Positions 22,506 to 32,697 are shown, counted from the first letter of the stretch. The stretch: DNA of 64,000 nucleotides from Cephalotus follicularis (GCA_001972305.1 BDDD01000263.1:706987-770986), one strand, 5' to 3'. Translations and numbers: made by a program. Notes: a model not told the origin generated them from the sequence alone.

Positions 22506-24247
22506 TCTATCATTCATGACATTCACGATGACAATGAAAGTCATGAATGGGTTATCTCTATAGTCTCATACAGTACAATCCATAATTCAACCCGTAGCTG
22601 TGACCCAATATCATGTATGCTTTTAACTAATAGGGACCATTGTGTAAAGGAGCTCATGGATTCACCTCCGTCAAATCAAGTAAGGATCATTTCGTAGTCA
22701 TAAATCATATTTCATATTCAATGGCCATTTTTGTTTCTATAATCCATTTTTGTGATCAATTTCCATAATCGTTTAGTTGGTCCCTATCGAGATTAGAATG
22801 AATGGAAGCGAAGTCAAATAAGGAATCTCCGCGTTCGGATATCCCGAAATGAGACCATCCTATCCACCCATTAAAAACAGTTTTGAAAACCATTTATGTA
22901 AGTTCTTTTTATTGCGGATTTTTTCAAATTTGCTGTTAAGACCTCATTTTTGAAATCCAAGGGTTAAAGATGAATTTCCATGGGTTACAAGGGCTTAGGG
23001 AGGCTTCCCATGAAATCCATTTAGGGCAAAAATCGCTTAAAATTGAAACTGGTATGAAAACAGCCATTTTTGGCGATACAGGGGCAGTAGCAGCAAAAAC
23101 AGTTTGCAATCACTTAAAACCAGATCCAAATCCATAAAAACCAGTTTCAATCATGGAAGAAAATGATTTATACTCATCATCAGTTTCCCAGTTCAACATT
23201 TATAGCATAAAAACACTCATTGATGATCAAAACAGCAATAATGCATACAAAATGGAATAATGTGGCAAATAGTATAACCTACATTTAAATAGCGATCTAG
23301 CTTGCAAAAATTGGCGGATTTGCTGCCAATGCCGAGCTGCCAGCGCTCCAAGTCGCACTGCCAAGCTCCAATGCCGAACTCTCTTCTTCTTCATCACTGC
23401 CAACCGAACTGTCAGCTCCTTGCGACAACTGATTCCATACACTGCCGCGCCAAGCCCACCGTTTTGGCCCAGTCTTCACCAGTGGCGATAACAGTGGAGG
23501 AAGGGCGGCGCTGAAAATGGAGCTCCATGCTTTGGCGTCAATGGTGAAGAGGAAATAGTGACAGTGAAGGAGAAGAAAAAAGTTTAAGGAACTTACCTCT
23601 TTCTTTGGCGCAAGAACGGCGTTAATGGCGGATTTGCCGTTAAAAATGGCGAGCTGTCAGTACTTCACGCCTCACCGCCCCTCTCTTTCTTCTTCCCCTG
23701 TCACTGCCTCTCTTTCTCCCTTTCTTCTTTTCTTCATTCTCTTCTGAAATAAACACTCTTGCAATATACAAGAGAGGGGGGGGGGGGGGGAAGTTCTTGG
23801 GGGGGTGAATTGAATATTGATGTAAATATCGGGAATTTAAAAACTTTAAAAGTAAAGAGTCAAAGGAAAGAAAAACTTCTCCGAATTTAGAGTGGTTCGG
23901 CTAACTCTTGCCTACGTCCACTTTTCCCAAGGGAGCTCCTTGAGTTTCCACTATCTCGAATTGATTAAGGCAGCAATTCGTTACATCTTACAGTTTCGTG
24001 ATTGACCTCAATCACAAGACCTTGACCTCAAGACCTTAGAGGATTCTCCTCTTTTACAAGTAATAGTGAAAGTATTTACAAGATAACCTCTCAAATAGGT
24101 TGATATGACTAATACAGCTCACAATATGAAACACTCAGATAATCTCAAAGGATAGAGCTTAGAAGCTTTTTAGAACACTATAGAGCACTTTGAGCTTTTA
24201 CACACTAGAATGTTGTTTTCTGTATGTTCTTCTGAGGTTTCAGTCTT

Positions 24248-24258
24248 CCTTATATAGG
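24248..24258 (-). promoter_or_regulatory. S1 LTR TATA box (candidate)
   Basis: CCTATATAAGG on the minus strand, downstream of the palindrome array in element orientation; the array ends about 100 bp upstream. The same sequence is in the 5' LTR at 30170-30180. Confidence 0.65.
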
Positions 24259-24347
24259 CATAAAAGATTTGTAGCCGTTGCATAAATCATGGAAGCTTTT
24301 GATTAATAAATGTGTTAGTGCAACTTTGAATTTTGTCTTCTGCTGAC

Positions 24348-24895
24348 ATAAAGACGTCGATGTCTTTTTAAAGGCGTCGATGTCTTTGATAGTTGATAGC
24401 CGTTGGAAGTGCGCATACTAGCTGTTCCATGTTTCCCGGGTCAAACCATTTAAAAAGACGTCGATGTCTTTTTAAAGGCGTCGATGTCATTTCTGCGAAA
24501 TCTCCAGCATTTGAATCTTTGAGCATCACATTGACTTCTTCTGTAGGGGTCGATGTCTTTTCTGGGAAATGCAGATAGGTCTAGAAAGACGTCGATGTCT
24601 ATGTAAAGGCATCGATGTCTTTTGTACAGATGTCGATGTCTTTGCATGTAGGGATCGATGTCTTCAATTAAAATTTGAACAGTAGCTTCTGTCACTAAAG
24701 ACGTCGATGTCTTCTTGAAAGGGATCGATGTCTTTCTATACGGACATCGATGTCATTTCTGGAAGGACAATGTCTTCATTATAATTTGATCTTGTAACTT
24801 CTGGCACAAAAGACGTCGATGTCTTTTGAAAGGGATCGATGTCTTTCTGTACGGACATCGATGTCATTTCTTGAAGGTCGATGTCTTCTCTGCAG
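24348..24895. repeat. TCGA-palindrome array in S1 3' LTR
   Basis: Seventeen centres in six clusters: 24357/24377; 24461/24481; 24531 (TTGA)/24550; 24592/24612/24633/24655; 24704/24725/24747; 24817/24836/24858/24878. Spacings within clusters are 19-22 bp. Consensus AAAGACGTCGATGTCTTT; most CG sites have TG or CA variants. Confidence 0.93.
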
Positions 24896-25003
24896 ATGAG
24901 TTTTGCTTTGGTATTGAACTTTGTAATATCTTGCACATCAAGTAAACTTGTTAAATGCAAATATGTTATCATCAAAACAAGGATTGGGACTGAATCGTCA
25001 ACA

Positions 25004-25018
25004 ATCTCCCCCTTTTTG
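25004..25018 (-). promoter_or_regulatory. S1 polypurine tract
   Basis: AAAAAGGGGGAGATT after GTCATCATC on the minus strand, adjoining the LTR start. This is the well-known Sirevirus tract. Confidence 0.9.
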
Positions 25019-25628
25019 ATGATGACAAAAATTTGCTCAAAAAGGCATAAACAACATAAGTAATACCAATTTAAAGCATAAGTGAATACCAATAGAGAGT
25101 TATCTTATTAAGTAAGAAATGTTTATATTGAGTGTGCAATATCAATAAGCTATGTGTTTTGCATTGAGAGTTCTTTCTCCCATATCAATCAAAAACTCTA
25201 GCATAGCAGCCTTTTCTCTTGAGCCATTTCTCCCAAAACCTAACATTTTTAGCTTATCATTTTGAGCCATTTCTCCCCCTTTTTTGTATAGCATGAAAAA
25301 GTTCAACAAAAGGCAGAAATCATTAGCTCCCCCTTAATAAAAGCATGGGTAAAAAATATGAATATAAGCATTAAAGCACAAAATATCAAAATATCAGTAA
25401 TGACCATAATTAACCAAAACCATATTATCATTAGCCAAAAACAGTCATAAAATCATATCAAAAACAGCATAAACACATCTCATAAACATATATCATAAAC
25501 ACAAAAATGTATAAACACCATTTCACATAATTTCATTAACAAACTTTGTTCTTACAAAAATATAAATAAACACTTAGTTTCAACACAACAAAAACAAACA
25601 ACAAAAACAAATCAAAAACAGAACAAAG
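25019..25628 (-). other. AT-rich spacer downstream of env-like ORF
   Basis: About 600 bp of A-rich sequence (minus strand T-rich) between the env-like stop and the polypurine tract. It repeats the phrase GGGAGAAATGGCTC twice on the minus strand (around 25225 and 25272). No ORF. Confidence 0.6.
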
Positions 25629-26945
25629 TCAAGCAGCAGCAGGAGGGGCATCGGAATCGGAGTCATTGCCCGAAGTCTCTTCGCAAGCATCAATGGTCTT
25701 GGAGGCCGCGAGTTTTCGTTCCATCCTTTTGAGATGCCTCCTTACGACTTTTAGGTCGTAGTAGATGGTGTCATCGATGTTATCGAAGTCGGACCGAATT
25801 GTCACATGATCTTTTTCCAAGCTAGTGAGCTGCGAGTTGACTTGCTCAAATTTCTCTTCAAGCGAAGCTTGCATAGAGTCAAAACTAGAGCGCATAAACT
25901 CCATGATCCTATCAACATCAGTGGTGGATGAGGATCCTTGAGCTTGAGCCGGAGCCGGTACAGCTTCTTTTTGAGCTTCCCATGGAGGGTTCTCTTCTTG
26001 CTCTTCTCTTGCAATCCTTTGCACTTGATCAACTTTGGGGCAATAAGTCCAAATGCCTTCTTGTTTCTTCCACCCCATTCTATTCATACTGCTCTTGTTG
26101 TAAGTGTCCTCTTTCTTCAATTTCGTTGCAATTTCTCCTTCAAGCCGAATTTGGTGATGATGGAAGACTTTGGTGAGGATTGATCCGAAGGGTAGAACGG
26201 ATTTCTTTTGAGAGAATGCTCTTACCATAGTCTTGAGCATGAGAAGGGGAAAACAGAATTCTATCTTAGAGAGGATGCACCACATGAGGAAAGCTTGCAT
26301 CCGAGATAGCTTGGCGTACCCTCCACCGGTGGGAAGAAATTGGTGTACAATGAGATGGTGGAGGAGCCTATGATCTACTGACAATCTGTTGGTAGTCAGT
26401 GCCATATTGGGATGAATATTTGGATCATTTGGGTAAAGAATTGACAAAATTTGATTAGGGTGAAAACCCTCAACCTCCGGCCATTTTTTATGTTCAAAAA
26501 TGTATAAGCCGGTATGTGGAATATGGGGTATAGAGGCTAGAATCCTAGCATCTAGATAGACACGCTGCCCTTTGACAGAAGAGGAGAGTGCAAATTCCTC
26601 ATTAGGGCTGGATACAATCCGAAGGTTCATGTAAAATTCCTTGACCAATTTTATGTAAAAAGGGTCCTGGATTTGTACAAGAGGAAGAAGATGGAGGTTA
26701 TCTAACCAAGAAACAAAAGAAAACTCAGAGGAACAGAAATCTAAATCTATGTTCCTGCCTCCCATAACCCTTTTATCAACAAAAACGACATTTCTCAAAG
26801 GGACTTGCTCTTCGGATTCGGAATCCGATTGGAGAGCAGGGTTAGGGGAAGGCTCTCTAATCTCAAGCCTCTGCCTTTTAGCAGATTTCTTAGGCTGAGA
26901 GGATGTTGCAGCCTTCTTGTTGGCAGTACGTTTTGTCCTCGGCAT
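25629..26945 (-). CDS. Env-like / 'putative plant transposon protein' ORF, 438 aa
   Basis: Longest intact frame in the window. I start at the ATG at 26945 (MPRTKRTANK). An in-frame GTG lies four codons upstream. Residues 1-45 are very basic with KKSAKRQR, a likely nuclear-localisation stretch. Residues about 55-310 show the conserved layout of the plant family annotated 'putative plant transposon protein' (Pfam PF20167 by memory): FVSWLDNL, LVKEFYMNL, VKGQRVYLDARIL, RLLHHLIVHQFLPTGGGYA, LPFGSILTKVF. After a Pro/Ala/Gln linker, residues about 350-415 are heptad-like and probably coiled-coil (SMQASLEEKFEQVNSQL), and the end is acidic. The position between RNase H and the 3' LTR is that of Sirevirus env-like genes. 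I see no signal peptide or clear membrane segment, so a true envelope role is doubtful. Function is unknown. Confidence 0.85.
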   Translation of the reverse strand: MPRTKRTANKKAATSSQPKKSAKRQRLEIREPSPNPALQSDSESEEQVPLRNVVFVDKRVMGGRNIDLDFCSSEFSFVSWLDNLHLLPLVQIQDPFYIKLVKEFYMNLRIVSSPNEEFALSSSVKGQRVYLDARILASIPHIPHTGLYIFEHKKWPEVEGFHPNQILSILYPNDPNIHPNMALTTNRLSVDHRLLHHLIVHQFLPTGGGYAKLSRMQAFLMWCILSKIEFCFPLLMLKTMVRAFSQKKSVLPFGSILTKVFHHHQIRLEGEIATKLKKEDTYNKSSMNRMGWKKQEGIWTYCPKVDQVQRIAREEQEENPPWEAQKEAVPAPAQAQGSSSTTDVDRIMEFMRSSFDSMQASLEEKFEQVNSQLTSLEKDHVTIRSDFDNIDDTIYYDLKVVRRHLKRMERKLAASKTIDACEETSGNDSDSDAPPAAA

Positions 26946-27534
26946 TCTATCAAACACTTAGTGAACACAACTGACAAACACAGAGAGTGATAAAAACAGA
27001 CGGATTGGAGGAGATGAAAACAGTTTTTGAAGTTGAGGAAGGATACAGAAGATGTTTTTCGAACAAATAGAATGATTTTTGAAGAAAAAATAAAGAGAGT
27101 AGAAATTTTTGAAAAACTCAGAATAGGGTTAAAGTGTATAATGGGCATGAGATCGACGTTTTTATGAAGAAGTCGATTTCTGAGTTAAAGACGTCGACGT
27201 GATTCTAAAGAAGTCGACGTGTTCTTTAAAAGAACGGAAGAACTCGATTCAGAAAATGCTGCGTTTTGAAAAGCATCGACGCGATTGAAAAGAAGTCGAC
27301 GTGTTTCAGGGAAACACAAGGAGATCGATGTTTTAAAAAGAGATCGACATGATTTTCATAAGGCATAAGATTTTGCAGAAAAGAAGTCGACGTGTTTTTG
27401 TAAAGCATAGAATTTCCAGAAAAGAAGTCGACGTTTTTGTAAAACAGAAAAGAAAATAAAAAAAAAGCAGAACAATAACAATTATCACATCAAATAAACA
27501 TTCAATTAAAACAATCATTCAAACAAAATAAACA
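26946..27534 (-). other. Spacer between RNase H and env-like ORF
   Basis: Leader of the env-like ORF, pyrimidine-rich on the minus strand, with a palindrome array at 27155-27440. No ORF of note. Confidence 0.6.
27155..27440. repeat. TCGA-palindrome array inside S1
   Basis: Centres at 27194/27214, 27276/27296 and 27325/27344 (spacings 20, 20, 19 bp), plus single ones near 27154, 27388 and 27429. The flanks differ from the LTR array (GAAGTCGACGTG type), so it is not a simple copy of it. Confidence 0.85.
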
Positions 27535-27785
27535 TCATTCAAGCTCACATAAACCTAATTCTATTCTAAACTTAGAAAAAGAATTTTCATCCAAGGGTTT
27601 TGTGAAAATATCCGCCACTTGTTTTTCGGTGGGAATATACTCTAAAACAATGTCTCCACTTTCTACATGTTCTCTTAAGAAGTGGTATCTAATGTCAATG
27701 TGTTTTGTCCTAGAATGATGAACTGGGTTCTTAGCAAGACAAATACTACTAGTATTATCACATTTAATAGATACATCCAATGTTG
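27535..27785 (-). pseudogene. pol: S1 RNase H C-terminal fragment
   Basis: Reads IKCDNTSSICLAKNPVHHSR and ends with EKQVADIFTKPLDENSF, the end of copia RNase H. It is joined at about 27785 to pre-integrase sequence, so roughly the whole integrase and reverse transcriptase are deleted. Confidence 0.9.
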
Positions 27786-28351
27786 ATAGATTTAAAACTT
27801 GCTTTTATTTGCTTTCCTTGTTGGCAAGCATCACACAATTTATCTTTTTGAAAACTTAATTTTGGAAGACCTTTAACTAGGTCATGTTTCAAAATTTTTG
27901 CAATGGTTCTCATACTCACATGTCCAAGCCTTCTATGCCACATCCAACTATCTTCATTTAAAGAGACAATGCATTTTACATTTTGATTTTGAAGATCATT
28001 TAAGTTTATAACATAAACATTGCCTTCTCTTTGTCCAATAAACTTAGTAGCATTATTGTTGTTGTCTACAACTCTACATGAAGTATTTTCGAAAATAACT
28101 CTACAATTCTAGTCACATAATTGACTTATGCTCAAGAGATTGTGTTTGAGTCCTTTTACATGCAATACATTAGAAATAGAAATATTTTTGTTACCTATAG
28201 AGCCGGTTCCAATGATTTGTCCTTTTGTATTGTCTCCAAAGGTTACGTTTCCTCCGTCTTTTGGTTTCCAAGTTATAAATTGGCGTTTGTTACCCGTCAT
28301 ACGCTTGGAACAACCACTATCGAGGCACCAACGATTTCTCTTCGGTGACAC
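27786..28351 (-). pseudogene. pol: S1 protease start and pre-integrase piece
   Basis: An 80-aa frame at 28109-28351 carries WCLDSGCSKRMTGNK, the copia protease active site (DSG), and ends LLSISQLCD at a stop. The continuing pre-integrase (WHRRLGHVSM-like with GCHQCQQGKQ) is decayed across 27800-28105 before the deletion junction. Confidence 0.8.
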
Positions 28352-28368
28352 CTACAAAACAAGAGAAT

Positions 28369-29565
28369 TTATGTTGAAAGCTTTGGTACCCAAGTTGCTT
28401 TGGGTCCGGGAGGGTTAGTAAAAAATTTTGCTTTAGGAACCCATATAGTTCTTAATTTCAACAATTTATTTTTCAATAACAAATTTCTCTTGTTCATGTC
28501 ATTTTTCTTGCGATAGCAAGTGTGTGTAGTGTGGCCATATCTATTACAATAATTACAAGTCATGCTAGATGAGATCTTTTGATTATCCTTCTTTTCAAGG
28601 TATTTTTGAAAATATTTAACATTATTCATCTCATAATAACCTAGGCCAGCCTTGTTAAAAACACATCTTTGAAGACCTAAAAGTTTATCAAGTTTTTCAC
28701 TACTATTTGAAAATTTTGAGAAAGTCTTCTTCAGAGCATCAATTTCAACTTTTAAAGTCTCATTTTCATTTTCTAAAGAAATAGTCTTATCATCTAGGGA
28801 CTTTTTAGATAAACATTCTAATTCATGTTTTAAGCTAACATTTTCTCTATTAAGAGCTTTAATGGTCTTTTTAAGAGAAATATTTTCAAAACTAAAATTA
28901 TCAAGTAGTTCAAGAAGTTCACTTACCTCATTCTCATCTTCATCTTCATCTTCATCTTTATCACTATCGTTGATTGCCATCAATGCTATTTGTGCTACCT
29001 CTTGGTCTTTTTCTTCTTCGGAGCTTGATTCATCACTATCCGACCATGTAGCAAGCATAGCTTTCTTCTTTTTGATAGTGTCTTTTGCTTTCTTCAATCT
29101 TGGGCATTCACTCTTGTAATGTCCGGGTTTATTGCATTCGAAACAAACTATTTCATCCTTCTTTGTTTCGGATTTTGATGGGAATGTCTTCTTGAAGTGT
29201 TTGTTCCCAAACTTTTTCTTTGCTAGATATTTTTTGAATCTTCTTGTGATCAAAGCCATTTCATCGTCACTATTTTCTTCACTTGAGTCCGTTGTAGAGG
29301 ACTTGAATGCAATGACTTTCTTCTTCTTTTTATCTTGTTCTTCATCATCCTCATGGTTTTTTATGGCCATTTCATGTGTCATGAGTGATCCAAGAAGTTC
29401 TTCAAGCGGCAAGGTGTCGAGGTCTTTTGCTTCCTCTATAGCCGTAACCTTAGGCATCCAACTTTTCGGTAGACACCTAAGTATCTTTCTTACCATCTCA
29501 CTATTAGTGTAGCATTTATTCAAAGATTGTAAAGAATTAATAATATTTGTAAATCTAACAAACAT
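28369..29565 (-). CDS. gag: S1 gag, 5'-truncated, 398-aa open frame
   Basis: Structural protein of a Sirevirus-like element. The open frame starts at ATG 29565, but gag similarity continues a few codons upstream (QSENISG) until a stop. The N-terminal half of gag is therefore deleted: the primer site is only about 55 bp away. Residues 1-75 are the end of the UBN2 gag domain (ILRCLPKSWMPKVTAIEEAK, LEELLGSLMTHEM). A zinc knuckle, CFECNKPGHYKSEC, follows at residues about 141-154. Next come an acidic stretch (DEDEDEDEN) and a long coiled-coil-like part (ENISLKKTIKALNRENVSLK), then a second knuckle (CNYCNRYGHTTHTC) near residue 340 and a WVPK-containing tail typical of these gags. It could be translated but probably cannot form a normal particle. 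Confidence 0.88.
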   Translation of the reverse strand: MFVRFTNIINSLQSLNKCYTNSEMVRKILRCLPKSWMPKVTAIEEAKDLDTLPLEELLGSLMTHEMAIKNHEDDEEQDKKKKKVIAFKSSTTDSSEENSDDEMALITRRFKKYLAKKKFGNKHFKKTFPSKSETKKDEIVCFECNKPGHYKSECPRLKKAKDTIKKKKAMLATWSDSDESSSEEEKDQEVAQIALMAINDSDKDEDEDEDENEVSELLELLDNFSFENISLKKTIKALNRENVSLKHELECLSKKSLDDKTISLENENETLKVEIDALKKTFSKFSNSSEKLDKLLGLQRCVFNKAGLGYYEMNNVKYFQKYLEKKDNQKISSSMTCNYCNRYGHTTHTCYRKKNDMNKRNLLLKNKLLKLRTIWVPKAKFFTNPPGPKATWVPKLST

Positions 29566-29619
29566 ACCGGAAATGTTTTCACTTTGTAATCTCTAACAAT
29601 TAAGAAATAAGATTAACCT

Positions 29620-29630
29620 CTCTGATACCA
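29620..29630 (-). promoter_or_regulatory. S1 primer binding site
   Basis: TGGTATCAGAG on the minus strand, two bases inside the 5' LTR end; perfect initiator tRNA-Met type. Confidence 0.93.
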
Positions 29631-29632
29631 AT

Positions 29633-30905
29633 TGAAATAAACACTCTTGCAATATACAAGAGGGGGGGTGAATTGAATATTGATGTAAATATCGGGAATT
29701 TAAAAACTTTAAAAGTAAAGAGTCAAAGGAAAGAAAAACTTCTCCGAATTTAGAGTGGTTCGGCTAACTCTTGCCTACGTCCACTTTTCCCAAGGGAGCT
29801 CCATGAGTTTCCACTATCTCAAATTGATTAAGCCAGCAATTCGTTACACCTTACAATTTCGTGATTGACCTCAATCACAAGACCTTGACCTCAAGACCTT
29901 AGAGGATTCTCCTCTTTTACAAGTAATAGTGAAAGTGTTTACAAGATAACCTCTCAAATAGGTTGATATGACTAATACAGCTCACAATATGAAACACTCA
30001 GATAATCTCAAAGGATAGAGCTTAGAAGCTTTTTAGAACACTATAGAGCACTTTGAGCTTTTACACACTAGAATGCTTGAATATGATATCTCACTTGATT
30101 TTTGTGTAATTCTTGATGAATTGATGTTGAATTCTTGTTTTCTGTATGTTCTTCTGAGGTTTCAGTCTTCCTTATATAGGCATAAAAGATTTGTAGCCGT
30201 TGCATAAATCATGGAAGCTTTTGATTAATAAATGTGTTAGTGCAACTTTGAATTTTGTCTTCTACTGACATAAAGACGTCGATGTCTTTGATAGTTGATA
30301 GCCGTTGGAAGTGCGCGTACTAGCCGTTCCATGTTTCCCGGGTCAAACCATTTAAAAAGTCGTAGATGTCTTTTTAAAGGCGTCAATGTCATTTCTGGGA
30401 AATCTCCAGCATTTGAATCTTTGAGCATCACATCGACTTCTTCTGTAGGGGTCGATGTCTTTTCTGGGAAATGCAGATAGGTCTAGAAAGGCGTCGATGT
30501 CTATGTAAAGGCGTCGATGTCTTTTGTACGGATGTCGATGTCTTTGCATGTCGGGATCGATGTCTTCAATTAAAATTTGAACAGTAGCTTCTGTCACTAA
30601 AGACGTCGATGTCTTCTTGAAAGGGATCGATGTCTTTCTGTACGGACGTCGATGTCATTTCTGGAAGGACGATGTCTTCATTATAATTTGATCTTGTAAC
30701 TTCTGGCACAAAAGACGTCGATGTCTTTTGAAAGGGATCGATGTCTTTCTGTACGGACATCGATGTCATTTCTTGAAGGTCGATGTCTTCTCTGCATATG
30801 AGTTTTGCTTTGGTATTGAACTTTGTAATATCTTGCACATCAAGTAAACTTGTTAAATGCAAATATGTTATCATCAAAACAAGGATTTGGACTGAATCGT
30901 CAACA
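29633..30905 (-). repeat. S1 5' LTR
   Basis: Starts at the plus-strand TGAAATAAACAC and ends at CAACA (30905), then TSD tcttc. It is the fuller version of the LTR: it has the 65-bp stretch missing in the other, but one palindrome unit fewer in the TATA-proximal pair. TATA-like site at 30170-30180. Confidence 0.93.
30270..30795. repeat. TCGA-palindrome array in S1 5' LTR
   Basis: Same array as 24348-24895. The first pair has lost one unit of exactly 20 bp, and several centres differ by CG to TG/CA or other point changes (for example gtcgtagatg at about 30359). Confidence 0.92.
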
Positions 30906-30910
30906 TCTTC

Positions 30911-31286
30911 CTATTCTTTTCTTCTTCTTTCCCGCTGGCCCTCTTTCTCCCTTTTCTTTCTTCTTCTCCCGCTGGCTCCCTTTTCTCTTTTCTTTTTCTT
31001 TGTCTTTTCTGGTGTGTTAGTGACGAGCTCAGCAGGTTGGGAAAATATAATAGGGAGAGTTAGTCGCCTCTCCCATGTCTTTTATTGATAATTATGGAGA
31101 TATGGGGTCCATCATACCACCATGTGTCTTAATCCTTTACCATAAAAATACCAATTGATCACCATAAATCATAAAACAATTATACTATGCATCACAACAT
31201 AGTCCGTAATTTAATAAAACCTCCAAGGTATTATTTCAAAAATTGTATTCATCATAAATAATTACAATAATTTTCGGGGGCTTACA
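30911..31286 (-). repeat. G2 3' LTR, part 2
   Basis: Continuation of the G2 LTR after S1, beginning in the same pyrimidine-rich tract and ending at CTTACA (31286), i.e. TGTAAGCCCCCG on the minus strand. A purine tract (GGATGGGAGGA) follows inside the element at 31287-31297. Confidence 0.85.
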
Positions 31287-31297
31287 TCCTCCCATCC

Positions 31298-32697
31298 TTA
31301 AAGAAATATCGTCTCGAGATTTTCTAAGGTCATAATAAATGAGGATACAATGCTCTCATCTCATCTTCACATTCCCAAGTCGCTTCTTCAACTCCGTGAT
31401 GTTGCCACAGTACTTTAACCAAAGCAATTTCCTTGTTTCTGAGTTGATTGATTCGGTGATCGAGGATCTACACATGCATCTCTTCAAAGCTCATGTCTGC
31501 CTTCAACTCCAGTGGCTCATATTGCAATACATGTGAGGGATCTGGGTGGTACTTCCTCAACATCGATACATGGAAAACATTATGTACCTCTGACAACTCT
31601 GGCGGGAAGGCAAGTCTGTAAGCAACAGCGCCTACCCTTTCGAGGATCTCAAAAGGTCCGATATACCGCGGAGCTAACTTTCCCCTTTTTCCAAACCTCA
31701 TGACCCCCTTGGTTGGTGAAACCTTGAGGAATACATGATCGCCCACTACGAACTCTAAATCCTTCCTTCGGCGATCTGCATAACTTTTCTGCCGACTTTG
31801 AGCCGTTAAGAGTCTTTCCTTGATCATTTTGGCCTTTTCTGTTTTTCTTGCACTATCTTCGGCCCTATGAGACTTGGTTCACCCACTTCAAACCAACAGA
31901 CTGGAGTTCTGCACTCCGTCCGTATAGAGCTTCAAACGGTGCCATGCCTATACTAGCATGGAAACTGTTGTTATAAGAGAACTCCACCAGGGGTAAATGT
32001 TCCTCCCAGCTACCGCCCCAATCCATAACACACGCTCGAAGCATCCGTTTAGGGATGAAAAGCCGTACTGAAACTCAGTTGGGTACCAAATGCTTCCTGC
32101 AGTCTCCTCCAAAATCGGGAAGTGAACCACGCGTCTCTGTCACAAACAATGCTAATCGGTACACCGTGGAGTCTCACAATCTCCCCAACATATAGAGTTG
32201 CTAACCGATCCAAGGAATAAATCGTTCGGATTGCTAGAAAATGGGCAGACTTTGTAAAGCGGTTGATGATCACCCATATAGCATCATGGTTAGTCCTCGT
32301 TCGGTGCAATCACGTCACAAAATCCTTTGTGATATGCTCCCATTTCCCTTGTGCTACAGGTAACGACTGTAATAATCCAGCTGGTCTCTGGTGTTCTGCC
32401 TTGATCTGTTGACAGGTCAGGCAGGAAGCAACATATTCAGCTATCTCTCACTTAATATTATTCCACCATTAACTAGGCTTCAGATCTCGGTACATCTTGG
32501 TACTCCCCGGAGGCACTGAGAAACTGGAGCGATGGGCTTGCAATAGCAACTCGTCCTTCAACCCCTTGTCATCAGGAACACATATTTTGCCTTGTTATCT
32601 TATCAATCCATCACTATGGACTGAGAATTCGGGCCATAATCCACCTCGTCCATCCAAGGCGACTCCAAGTAAATCTCCATCCTTCCCTTGAGCCTCT
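31298..32697 (-). pseudogene. pol: G2 integrase
   Basis: Gypsy integrase in pieces. The core reads WEHITKDFV (first Asp), then [12 protein letters not shown] and [14 protein letters not shown] (second Asp) at 32049-32370. A damaged region at 31940-32050 follows; the stretch around the catalytic Glu appears deleted. The C-terminal domain at 31468-31827 has VGDHVFLKVSPTKGV and RYIGPFEILERVGAVAYRL, ending with HNVFHVSMLRKYHPDPSHVL. There is no clear chromodomain. The upstream H2C2 finger (CLTCQ-like) is at about 32390-32460. The reading is interrupted at 32697 by the solo LTR. Confidence 0.85.

Larger units (their letters stand above)
21381..23744 (-). repeat. G2 3' LTR, part 1
   Basis: Starts TGTCACGCCCCGAACC and matches 39774-40838 up to the G3 insertion. 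It contains a strong hairpin (21949-21986), an AT-dinucleotide run (22113-22132) and a 3-unit tandem repeat (about 22395-22505). It ends in a pyrimidine-rich tract, where S1 inserted. Sequence from 22870 to 23744 holds only short ORFs without domains. Confidence 0.9.
23745..25003 (-). repeat. S1 3' LTR
   Basis: Begins TGTTGACGATTCAG on the minus strand. It carries a palindrome array (24348-24895), a TATA-like CCTATATAAGG (24248-24258) and a 15-base G run near 23776-23790. Relative to the other LTR it lacks about 65 bp after ACTAGAATG (near 24212) and has one extra 20-bp palindrome unit (24377). Confidence 0.93.
23745..30905 (-). mobile_element. S1: Sirevirus-like copia element with env-like ORF
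   Basis: Complete by its borders: LTRs 23745-25003 and 29633-30905, TG...CA ends, and TSD tcttc at 23740-23744 and 30906-30910. Internal order from right to left: primer site, gag (N-terminal part missing), protease start, pre-integrase piece, [deletion of integrase and reverse transcriptase], end of RNase H, TCGA-palindrome array, env-like ORF and purine tract. The purine tract and the env-like ORF position are those of Sireviruses. High similarity of the two LTRs indicates a recent insertion. It is non-autonomous. Confidence 0.93.

Noticed and set aside
22404..22697. 97-aa ORF with a repeated WGP-type phrase
   Set aside because: Product of the 40-bp tandem repeat in the G2 LTR; interrupted in the other LTR by G3.
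24450..24695. ORFs with DIDV/TSTSF peptide repeats (also 24736-25092, 30566-30877)
   Set aside because: Translations of the palindrome arrays; frames are not kept between arrays and nothing suggests translation.
24348..24895. Regularly spaced short repeats resembling a CRISPR array
   Set aside because: The repeats are palindromic, imperfect, 18-22 bp from centre to centre with almost no unique spacer, and lie in plant LTRs. No cas genes.
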